From: an uncultured Rhizobiaceae group bacterium
Lineage (GTDB): Bacteria; Pseudomonadota; Alphaproteobacteria; Rhizobiales; Rhizobiaceae
Assembly (NCBI GenBank): GCA_937930635.1
Contig: CALHCF010000019.1
Span: 33,343-97,342 of the forward strand
Direction: 5' to 3'
Length of the DNA: 64,000 nt
Under the pieces are notes generated by a model. That model was not told the origin of the DNA. It saw nothing but the letters and a program-made list of their open reading frames with translations, and searched no databases. Position numbers and translations under genes: made by a program. Below are positions 17,796 to 25,564 of this stretch, in pieces; positions within the stretch are counted from its first letter, which is position 1, and each line of letters starts with the position of its first letter.

Positions 17796-18668
17796 TTATT
17801 CGGGCTTTGGATTGCGTGGCCGGACCAGACCTTCCTGAGCCACGCTGGCCACCAGTTTCCCGCTTTCTGAAAAAATCGAACCACGGTTGAACCCGCGGCC
17901 CCCGCCCGTGAACGGGCTGTCCATTGAATAAAGGTGCCACTGGTCAAACTCGATGGGGCCGTGGAACCACATGGAGTGGTCGAGACTGGCAGTCATCACG
18001 TCACCTCGAAACCAGGTCAGTCCGTGAGGGCGCAAAGATGAGCCAAGCAGGTTCATATCAGAGGCATAGGCCAGAAGGCATTGCTGGATTTGTGGCCTTT
18101 GTCCAGCCGCGCCTTCCATTCGAAACCATATGCAGTTTGTGTCGGATACCGGCTTGGGGTCGAAGTAATCCTGCGGCTCCACCTCTCTGATTTCGATGGG
18201 GCGGGGGCGCAGAAAGTCAGCGCGCCGACTTTCCTTGACCTTGTGTGCTTCCTGCTTGCGCATCTCTGCCCGCGAGACCAGATTTTGCGGCCTTTCGACA
18301 TCGGGCATTTGATGTTGGTGCTCCCAACCCTCCTCATCAACATGAAAGGATGCTGACAAATTCAAAATCTGCTTGCCGTGCTGTACCGCAATCACCCGCC
18401 TTGTGGTGAAACTGCGTCCGTCGCGCGATTGATCAACGTGATAGATGACAGGAATGGCCGGATCTCCTGCACGCATGAAATAAGCGTGGAGAGAATGGCA
18501 CAGTCTCTCATCGACCGTGCCATAGGCGGCAGCCAGCGCCTGTGCGATCACCTGTCCGCCGAAAATTCGGACACTTGTTTCACCGCCGCTGCCTTCGCCG
18601 CGAAACAGATCGACTTCCAGTTGTTCAATATCCAGGATGTTCAGCAGTTCGGCAACGATATCGGTCAT
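17796..18668 (-). CDS. tesB: Acyl-CoA thioesterase II (TesB family)
   Basis: 290 residues forming the double hotdog fold of TesB. Landmarks are VRIFGGQVIAQALAAAYGTV near the N-terminus, HSLHAYFMRAGDP, RSFTTRRVIAVQHG and the C-terminal LDHSMWFHGPIEFDQWHLYSMDSPFTGGGRGF. It hydrolyses acyl-CoA to free acid and CoA. The gene converges on the SDR with a 3-nt gap, so the two cannot share an operon, but the grouping with an acyl-CoA synthetase is consistent with CoA-ester metabolism. Confidence 0.95.
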   Translation of the reverse strand: MTDIVAELLNILDIEQLEVDLFRGEGSGGETSVRIFGGQVIAQALAAAYGTVDERLCHSLHAYFMRAGDPAIPVIYHVDQSRDGRSFTTRRVIAVQHGKQILNLSASFHVDEEGWEHQHQMPDVERPQNLVSRAEMRKQEAHKVKESRRADFLRPRPIEIREVEPQDYFDPKPVSDTNCIWFRMEGAAGQRPQIQQCLLAYASDMNLLGSSLRPHGLTWFRGDVMTASLDHSMWFHGPIEFDQWHLYSMDSPFTGGGRGFNRGSIFSESGKLVASVAQEGLVRPRNPKPE

Positions 18669-18795
18669 GAGAGTTTGCAGTGCTGTTGTTCAGATGTTTG
18701 AAGTCCCCTTATAGGGCGGCGTTGTGGGCTGCAAAAGGCTTCGCCTTTGTTTGTTGGGCGTTTGGAGAGATTGAAGACGAAGGCGCGGTGATGCT

Positions 18796-19944
18796 TTAGA
18801 GATTGAGTGTCACCCATGCAGCGTTGCGAGATGAAGAGCGCACGCACGCATCCACGAACGCCACCCCCTCCACACCATCTTGCAATGACGGGAAAACCAC
18901 ACCGTCAGGCCGTTTTGTCCCGGCTTCAACAGCTCGTATCGCCTGGGCCGCCTCGGAATAGATGTTGGCGAAGCCTTCCAGATAGCCTTCGGGATGACCC
19001 GGTGGGATACGGCTGACCCGGGCCGCCTCGTCACTCGCAGCAGCACCGTTGCGGGTTATCAATTGTTTGGGTTCGCCAAGCGGGGTAAACCATAACTTGT
19101 TTGGGTCTTCCTGTTCCCATTCCAATCCCCCCTTTGTGCCAAAGACGCGAATGCGCAGCGCGTTTTCATTGCCGGGTGCTACCTGGCTGGACCACAACAT
19201 CCCGCGCGCTCCGCCTTCGAAACGCAACATAACGTGCGCATTATCATCAAGTTCGCGTCCGTCCACAAAACACTGCATATCTGCTGACAGGCTTTCCAGC
19301 TCAAGCCCGGAGATGAAGCGCGTCAGATTGTAGGCATGGGTTCCTATATCGCCGATTGAGCCTCCCGCACCGGACTGAGCGGGATCGGTGCGCCACCCGG
19401 CCTGTTTTTGCCCCGTTGTCTCCAAAGGTTCTGACAGCCAGTCTTGCGGGTACTCCACCTGGATCACCCTGATGGTGCCCAGTTGTCCGTCCGCGATCAT
19501 GGCTCGTGCCTGTCGGACGAGCGGGTAGCCGGTATAGTTATGTGTGAGCACAAACAGTGCTTGTGATTTCTCAGCGACCTTCGTCAATTTCTTTGCGTCA
19601 CTTAAGGTCGAAGTAAGAGGCTTGTCGCAGATCACATGGATTCCACGCTTTAGAAATTCACGGGCAGCACGGTAATGCATATGGTTTGGGGTCACGATGG
19701 CGACGGCATTGATACCATTCTTGAGCCGGGCTTCGCGTTGAGCCATGGCCGTGAAGTCCCCGTATACCCGGTCTGCCGGCAGTCCAAGGTCTGCGCCTGA
19801 CGCCTGCGATTTCTCGGCGGTGGAGCTGAAACAGCCTGCGACAAGTTCATAATGATCATCAATGCGGCTGGCGATGCGGTGAACGCCGCCGATGAAAGCG
19901 TCTCGGCCACCGCCGACCATGCCCAGGCGAATGCGGTTTGTCAT
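18796..19944 (-). CDS. Gfo/Idh/MocA family oxidoreductase (second copy in window)
   Basis: 382 residues. The dinucleotide-binding segment GMVGGGRDAFIGGVHR is at the N-terminus and the catalytic CDKP is at 106-109. The later GGSIGDIGTHAYNLTRFI segment holds the family histidine. The ATG at 19944 overlaps the stop of the upstream isomerase gene by one base (TGATGA), so the two are translationally coupled. Only a general similarity to the oxidoreductase at 1113-2240 is seen. Probably acts on an inositol- or sugar-like compound together with the isomerase. Confidence 0.9.
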   Translation of the reverse strand: MTNRIRLGMVGGGRDAFIGGVHRIASRIDDHYELVAGCFSSTAEKSQASGADLGLPADRVYGDFTAMAQREARLKNGINAVAIVTPNHMHYRAAREFLKRGIHVICDKPLTSTLSDAKKLTKVAEKSQALFVLTHNYTGYPLVRQARAMIADGQLGTIRVIQVEYPQDWLSEPLETTGQKQAGWRTDPAQSGAGGSIGDIGTHAYNLTRFISGLELESLSADMQCFVDGRELDDNAHVMLRFEGGARGMLWSSQVAPGNENALRIRVFGTKGGLEWEQEDPNKLWFTPLGEPKQLITRNGAAASDEAARVSRIPPGHPEGYLEGFANIYSEAAQAIRAVEAGTKRPDGVVFPSLQDGVEGVAFVDACVRSSSRNAAWVTLNL

Positions 19945-20999
19945 CAACTCAGCCCCAGCATTTTGTTGTTGGTTGCATCATCAGCGCCGCTATCTGCAAA
20001 GTCGTCAAAGGCCCGCTCGGTGACACGGATGATCTGATCCTTGACGAACTGCGCCCCTTCGCGAGCTCCGTCCTCAGGATGCTTGATCGCGCATTCCCAT
20101 TCGACCACTCCCCAACCGTCAAAGTCATATTGAGCCAGTTTGGAGAATATAGAACGGAAATCGACCTGACCGTCTCCCAGCGACCGGAAGCGTCCTGCTC
20201 GGTCGATCCAGGACTGATAGCCGCCATATACACCTTGCCGGCCGGTGGGATTCAGTTCCGCATCTTTGACATGAAACAGCTTGATGCGTTCATGGTAGAT
20301 GTCGATATGGGCAAGATAGTCGAGGGCCTGCAGAACATAGTGGGATGGATCGTAGAGCATGTTGCAGCGGGCATGATTGTTGACCCGCTCAAGGAACATC
20401 TCAAAAGTAACACCATCGTGCAGGTCTTCGCCTGGATGGATTTCATAGCATATATCCACGCCCTGATCCTCTGCATGATTCAGGATGGGCAACCAGCGAC
20501 TTGCCAGTTCATCAAAGGCTCGTTCAACAAGGCCTTCAGGCCGTTGCGGCCAAGGGTAAACATAGGGCCACGCAAGCGCGCCGGAAAATGTTGCATGCTG
20601 GCCTATGCCCATATGGGCTGACGCAGAAATGGCATTCTTGACCTGTTGGATGGCCCACGCCTGTCGGGCCTTGGGATCACCATGAACTGATGGGTCGGCA
20701 AAACCGTCAAAAGCCGCATCATAGGCGGGGTGCACTGCCACCAATTGCCCCTGAAGATGACTGGAAAGCTCGGTAACCTGAATACCATTGGCGGCAGCTT
20801 GCCCGGTAAATTCATCACAATAGGTTTTTGAGGTTGCCGCCTTGTCCAGGTCGAAAAGTCGCTTGTCCCAGCTTGGTACCTGAACACCTTCATAGCCACA
20901 CTCGGCAGCCCATGCCGTGATGTCATTCCAGGAGTTGAAGGGTGCCTCATCCCCTGCAAACTGCGCAAGAAACAGCGCTGCGCCTTTCATGGTCTTCAT
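19944..20999 (-). CDS. Sugar phosphate isomerase/epimerase (xylose-isomerase-like TIM barrel)
   Basis: 351 residues of the AP-endonuclease-2/IolE-type TIM barrel. Visible family segments are VDICYEIHPGEDLHDG (Glu metal ligand), NMLYDPSHYVLQ (Asp-x-x-His), IKLFHVKDAE (His-x-Lys-Asp) and the C-terminal DGWGVVEWECA. These are the divalent-metal ligands of the family. It is coupled to a Gfo/Idh oxidoreductase, a pairing common in inositol and uncommon-sugar catabolism. The exact reaction is not determinable. Confidence 0.9.
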   Translation of the reverse strand: MKTMKGAALFLAQFAGDEAPFNSWNDITAWAAECGYEGVQVPSWDKRLFDLDKAATSKTYCDEFTGQAAANGIQVTELSSHLQGQLVAVHPAYDAAFDGFADPSVHGDPKARQAWAIQQVKNAISASAHMGIGQHATFSGALAWPYVYPWPQRPEGLVERAFDELASRWLPILNHAEDQGVDICYEIHPGEDLHDGVTFEMFLERVNNHARCNMLYDPSHYVLQALDYLAHIDIYHERIKLFHVKDAELNPTGRQGVYGGYQSWIDRAGRFRSLGDGQVDFRSIFSKLAQYDFDGWGVVEWECAIKHPEDGAREGAQFVKDQIIRVTERAFDDFADSGADDATNNKMLGLS

Positions 21000-21229
21000 C
21001 GTTGTTTCCTTTGCGTTTTTTTGTATTGGCTCTTTGATATTTCGACAGCAGACCCAAAGCTCGTCAAGATATTGTTGTATGTTACAGGGTCTCAGGACTT
21101 CGGCAATCGGCTAAATTTCAACGGCCTGTTTTTGCGCAAACCGCGGAGCCCGGAACTGCCTTGGTCGACTTCATGGTCCTGCAAAAGCGGTTGGATATGT
21201 TGGGTAATCGCTTACGCCCCCACCATGCC

Positions 21230-21775
21230 TCACAGTTCCGCAGTTGTGGTGCCTTCCATCCGCGCTCCGTCTGCGCTGATATGAGTGCCATCTGAACCGA
21301 TGTTTGCCAGATTGCAGAAAATCTCGATGCGGTGGCCATCCGGGTCGAGAATGTACACAGCTTCATTTTCGCCCCAGGAGCCATCGCCGCGTGGGTCAAC
21401 GAAACTGTGTACGACCGGACCACGCACAACCGGTGCCCCGTTGGCAGCTACTTTATCAAAAACAGCCATCCAGTCTTCTCGCGTATCGCATTCGAAAGCG
21501 AAGTGATGGAAAGACGCAATACCTTCCAGATCATCTTCCGGTCTTGTTGGTTTGGACCGATAGGTTTTCTTGGGATTGTGAACGAGGACCAGGTCGTGAT
21601 GCTGTTCTCCAAGGCGAAGAAAAGTCAGTTCCACCGGTATGGCGGGAACTTCACCGGCACTATGGCGTTCAGTAAGTTTGAAACCCAATACTTCGCGATA
21701 GAACGCAATTGACTTGTCCATGTCGCTTACCTCAAGGGCAATATGTTGCATGCGGGCAGGTTTGATGGTTGTCAT
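21230..21775 (-). CDS. VOC (glyoxalase/dioxygenase superfamily) protein
   Basis: 181 residues. MQHIALEVSDMDKSIAFYREVLGFKL is the classic VOC first module, HHFAFECDTREDW and EAVYILDPDGHRIEIFCN form the second. The His of MQHIAL, the His of HHFAF and the Glu of IEIF are plausible metal ligands. AGGA precedes the ATG at good spacing. It is divergent from a LysR regulator, a common layout in which the regulator controls the neighbouring gene. Function could be a lyase, an isomerase or an extradiol-type dioxygenase. Confidence 0.87.
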   Translation of the reverse strand: MTTIKPARMQHIALEVSDMDKSIAFYREVLGFKLTERHSAGEVPAIPVELTFLRLGEQHHDLVLVHNPKKTYRSKPTRPEDDLEGIASFHHFAFECDTREDWMAVFDKVAANGAPVVRGPVVHSFVDPRGDGSWGENEAVYILDPDGHRIEIFCNLANIGSDGTHISADGARMEGTTTAEL

Positions 21776-21924
21776 ATGTTGTGTCCTGTGTAGTCAAAGG
21801 CGGTGTCGCGAATGATTGTTTTCTCTTGCAGCGCAATTGAATCCAGGGCTGCAACATCTATTTTGTAATACTGACAGGTATCAATCGCTATGTAGAAATT
21901 GGTAAGTCGAAAACCCGCCCGCAA

Positions 21925-21947
21925 TTGCCTTGGGTAAAGGTGGGCAA
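21925..21947. promoter_or_regulatory. Short inverted repeat in the VOC/LysR divergent region
   Basis: TTGCC and GGCAA flank a 13-nt centre between two divergent genes, 76-98 nt ahead of the LysR start. LysR proteins usually bind dyads in such positions. The arms are only 5 nt, so chance is possible. Confidence 0.25.
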
Positions 21948-22022
21948 AATCGGATCTAAAGGTCGCGTTAGGGGAACAGATTAAGATGCGTAACACAGAT
22001 ATCAGGACTGGACCCAACAAGA

Positions 22023-22949
22023 ATGAATCTCAGAGACCTCGAATACGTTTTGGCAATCGCCAAGCATGGGCAGTTCAGCCAGGCAGCCTTGTCATGTAAC
22101 GTTTCCCAACCTGCTCTGTCCAATCAGGTCAAGAAACTCGAGCGAGAATTAGGGGCCGAGCTTTTCCACCGGCGCAGCATGGAAGTTCGCCCGACGGAAA
22201 CCGGCAAACGGGTTATCGAGATTGCGGCGCGAATGATCGGCGATGCACAGCGAATCCATGATATCGCTGTCGAACACCGCAATCCTGAAGCGCTGCCACT
22301 AAAGATTGGCATGACGCCAACACTTGCTCCTTATCTGACACAGTACTTTGCGGACCTGCTCAAGAATCTTTTTCCAAAAATGAAAGTGTTTATGGCTGAA
22401 GATCTTCCCAAACGTCTGGTGGAGATGGTGCAGAATCGCGATCTCGACTTCGCATTGATTGCGCGAAAAAGTCACAAAAGTCAGCTTGGGTTTGCATCGA
22501 TTTGGTCAGAGGCCGTGTTTCTGGCAGTCAGGAACGGACACAAATTGGCAAAGTGCAAAAGCATTCGTCCAGAAGAGGTGTCATCTCAGCAGTTGATCAG
22601 GTTGCCCTATTCGTTTGGATTTGAACTTGAGGAGCGTCTTCCCAGACCTGCTTTATCAGATCGACGGGAAAAGCTATTTGATCTGTCAGCGATGCGCTTT
22701 GAAACAGTCTGTCGTCATCTGACATGCTCAGACAACAGCACAATCGTATCGGCTCTTGCTGCAGAACAGTTCAAAAGAGACAATATGGGGTTGAGTTTTA
22801 TCCCGTTTGAACCACCGGGCAACCTTCGTGATATTGGCATTATCTATCGCCCAGGCTGCCCCAGGATTCAGTTGCTTCTCAAAATTGGTTTCGAGATCAA
22901 CAAGCATCCGCCAGATGGCGTTGTTCCCACGTTTGAACCAATAGCTTGA
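22023..22949 (+). CDS. LysR-family transcriptional regulator (OxyR-like branch)
   Basis: 308 residues. The N-terminal winged helix-turn-helix (MNLRDLEYVLAIAKHGQFSQAA, then VSQPALSNQVKKLERELGAELFHR) is typical of LysR and closest in style to OxyR and CysB-like members. The C-terminal periplasmic-binding-like effector domain follows, with a CRHLTCSDNSTIVSALAAE segment in which Cys residues occur where OxyR carries redox cysteines. Whether it is truly redox active is unproven. Divergent from the VOC gene. Confidence 0.88.
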   Translation: MNLRDLEYVLAIAKHGQFSQAALSCNVSQPALSNQVKKLERELGAELFHRRSMEVRPTETGKRVIEIAARMIGDAQRIHDIAVEHRNPEALPLKIGMTPTLAPYLTQYFADLLKNLFPKMKVFMAEDLPKRLVEMVQNRDLDFALIARKSHKSQLGFASIWSEAVFLAVRNGHKLAKCKSIRPEEVSSQQLIRLPYSFGFELEERLPRPALSDRREKLFDLSAMRFETVCRHLTCSDNSTIVSALAAEQFKRDNMGLSFIPFEPPGNLRDIGIIYRPGCPRIQLLLKIGFEINKHPPDGVVPTFEPIA

Positions 22950-23046
22950 TCAGCTATCGCATCTGGATACCGCTTGAACAACCGGGTGCTGAGACCGGGA
23001 ACCCGGACTGGTTTCAGCGCCCAATTGTCCATCTTGGACGATATCT

Positions 23047-25341
23047 TTACCGGCGGCCCTTTGATGTCGGTTTCTTGATGGTCGGGTTGAACCCGATGAC
23101 GCCGGTTCTCGAATGCGGTATGCCCAAAATGGCTTCCGCGGCCAAAATGCCTGATCGTACCGACCCTTCCATGGAGCCAACATTCAATCCGTTCGCCGTC
23201 CAGTCGCCAGCAATGGAAAGGTTTTTGAAACCGGTCTTGTTGGCGAAGAGACGGTAGCGCGTCGAGCCGGGCGGAGTTGAAACATAATTGTCAGAAGGGT
23301 TGATATTGACGCGCCAGTATTGGTCATCAAACCGTTCCACACCTTCTTTCCCGTCATTAGGTGTCAGCCCGTGAAGCAGGTTGAAATCAAGAGAGAAGGG
23401 ATCACCGTAACCTTGTCTGGTCGCCACTGTTGCCCCAGGCAGCATTGATCCGCCATTGGATTGCAGGAACTGAATGGACTGGTGCTTTACCTGTTCGGTC
23501 AGCTTGCGTGGAAAATCGGCTCCCTCTTTACCGGTTATCTTGTGATAAAAAGGTATGGTGCCGCACAACAGAAGAAGCGATGCAGGCGTGTGACTCTTGG
23601 GCCAGTTTTCGTATTTGATGTATTTTGTAAAATCACCTTGGCCATTTGGCTGAGTCATAAAGTTGGCTGAAAGAAGATAGTCGTCATAGGTGTTGGAATA
23701 ACCATTCCAGCCCAAATCCCACGGCGTTTTGTTCATCCATATCTGCATGGCCTGTGTGGAGACCGTGACAGAATTTTGCAGCATTTTTCGCCAGTCCGGG
23801 TTCGCGTTTGCGAGATTCTTGGTCAGGAATTTAAGTCCTCCCACCGAAATGCCGATAATGACGCGGTCGAAATCCTTGCCGCATTTCAGCGTTTTTTGTT
23901 TAACTGGCTTCCAGTCACACCAAAAACTCTCCAGGTCTGCTCCTGAAGCCTTCAAGGCCTTGCCCTCTTTCAACTGCCCGTAAAGCGGGCGGTCGGGCCA
24001 GCAGTCCAGGCCCTTTACTCTCACATAGGGATCATAGGCATATTTGCCTTTGTTCACGGTGGCCTGCACATCAACATCAAACTCATTGATCATCATGGTG
24101 CGGCTGTTACAGCGAATATCTGTAATCGTGTGAAAGAAGGCGAATTTCACGCCACGCTTTTGGAGCACTTCATGGAGAGGCGCGATCAGAGTTTCGCCTG
24201 ACCCGGCTTCAAAAAGCTGAATAAATTCTCCCAGATAGGTGAAGCTCATCATGGTCCAGTGCAGATACGCGCCAGCAGCCATGATGGGCTGACGGGTGCT
24301 GTCTCCGTCTGGATATTGGTAGGTGATGTTGGGCGTTGATGACGTCAGCGGAGAGTTTATGGTCTGCGGTGTTGCGCCATGTTTTTCAAGCCACTCGCGA
24401 TGATCATATCGGTCTATCTTTGAAAAATTTTCATAGAGAAGGCGGTCTTTGAGTACTCCCGTCAAAATTGTGGCGACAAAATTGAGCGCAAGACCCGCAC
24501 GCCGGATCCGGTCGCGTTCCGCCTCAGATGAGCCGCCATTGGCTTTGACAATAATTCCGAACTTGAAGGACAAACCATTGAAGACCGTTGCAGCAGTTTT
24601 CATTGCCACTTCAAGTTTTTTGGGGTCGATTTTTTTTGCCTTTGTGAGGGGAACGAAAAGAGGCAGTACAGCATCAAGCGCCTGTTTCAGACCCTGATTT
24701 ATTTCTTCCTTTCCATCGACAATCCGCACATCATAGATTTTCCTGGCCGGGTCCGTGTTCATGGGGTGATGACCATCCGACGGTGGCACCATAAAATTCT
24801 CGGCAATGAATTTTTGAGTAATCGGATTGCGGAAGGTCTTCACATAGGCCTGCAAAATAAATCCGAGACCAAGCTGGATCATGTTCAGTGAATATGTATC
24901 CATACTAGCAAGGCGTTTGACCTGGTCAGTTGTCAGGTCCTCACGATGCAGGCTGTTGGTCGGCACCTGTATGGGCCATTTTTTAATTGCCCCATCATCC
25001 ATCTCATAGCGGATCACGCCACTCATCCCATAGAAGGCCTGCTTGAAATCGGGCAGGGGGTGCGAAGGCTTGCGTTTGAGTTCATTGAAAGCGTCCATCA
25101 TGACACTGAGCGCGTTGAAATAGCATCCCAGAAAACCGTGGATACCGTGTTCATAGACCCTCATATGTTTGTCGAGATCACGACCCGTTGCGCATTTTCC
25201 GCCAACCCGCCATCCCTGTTGATAGATGGTGATGTCGTACTTTTTTCGAAGCGCAGGAGTTTCTGTCAAACGAAAGGCCGCAACAAGAGCCGATGGCCCC
25301 GCACCCAGTATCGCAATTTTTTCTTTCTTAGTGGACGCCAT
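23047..25341 (-). CDS. Large FAD/NAD(P)-binding flavoprotein, amine-oxidase/phytoene-desaturase-like
   Basis: 764 residues from the ATG at 25341, with AGGAG 8 nt upstream. The N-terminus has the dinucleotide fold IAILGAGPSALVAAFRL followed by IYQQGWRVGGKCATGRD, the second glycine-rich motif of desaturases and amine oxidases. Near the C-terminus, NLSIAGDWTANGLNVGSMEGSVRSGILAAEAI is the FAD-binding signature of the same superfamily. Hence it is a flavin-dependent oxidoreductase with an enlarged central domain. Carotenoid, squalene or amine substrates are all possible. It is convergent with the LysR gene and has no obvious operon partner. Confidence 0.78.
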   Translation of the reverse strand: MASTKKEKIAILGAGPSALVAAFRLTETPALRKKYDITIYQQGWRVGGKCATGRDLDKHMRVYEHGIHGFLGCYFNALSVMMDAFNELKRKPSHPLPDFKQAFYGMSGVIRYEMDDGAIKKWPIQVPTNSLHREDLTTDQVKRLASMDTYSLNMIQLGLGFILQAYVKTFRNPITQKFIAENFMVPPSDGHHPMNTDPARKIYDVRIVDGKEEINQGLKQALDAVLPLFVPLTKAKKIDPKKLEVAMKTAATVFNGLSFKFGIIVKANGGSSEAERDRIRRAGLALNFVATILTGVLKDRLLYENFSKIDRYDHREWLEKHGATPQTINSPLTSSTPNITYQYPDGDSTRQPIMAAGAYLHWTMMSFTYLGEFIQLFEAGSGETLIAPLHEVLQKRGVKFAFFHTITDIRCNSRTMMINEFDVDVQATVNKGKYAYDPYVRVKGLDCWPDRPLYGQLKEGKALKASGADLESFWCDWKPVKQKTLKCGKDFDRVIIGISVGGLKFLTKNLANANPDWRKMLQNSVTVSTQAMQIWMNKTPWDLGWNGYSNTYDDYLLSANFMTQPNGQGDFTKYIKYENWPKSHTPASLLLLCGTIPFYHKITGKEGADFPRKLTEQVKHQSIQFLQSNGGSMLPGATVATRQGYGDPFSLDFNLLHGLTPNDGKEGVERFDDQYWRVNINPSDNYVSTPPGSTRYRLFANKTGFKNLSIAGDWTANGLNVGSMEGSVRSGILAAEAILGIPHSRTGVIGFNPTIKKPTSKGRR

Positions 25342-25564
25342 CAAGATTGCTCCTACAGTTTTAGCTTGAAAACAATTCGAAGCTTAAACTGAGGGCAATG
25401 TATGTGAGAAACTTCACTCCACTTGCCCCGCAGGAAAATCAGGCGCGAACGCTTTGGCACCCGAAATCAGGAGCCTCGTTCACTGACAGCTGGAGAAGTT
25501 GCGACCACCCCATGGTCCCCCCTGGTTCAATCAGACAGGGGCATTCTCGATGAACACAAGAGGA

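Noticed and set aside
19938..20621. A 227-codon plus-strand frame
   Set aside because: It is opposite the TIM-barrel isomerase gene, whose metal-ligand motifs fall in this stretch.
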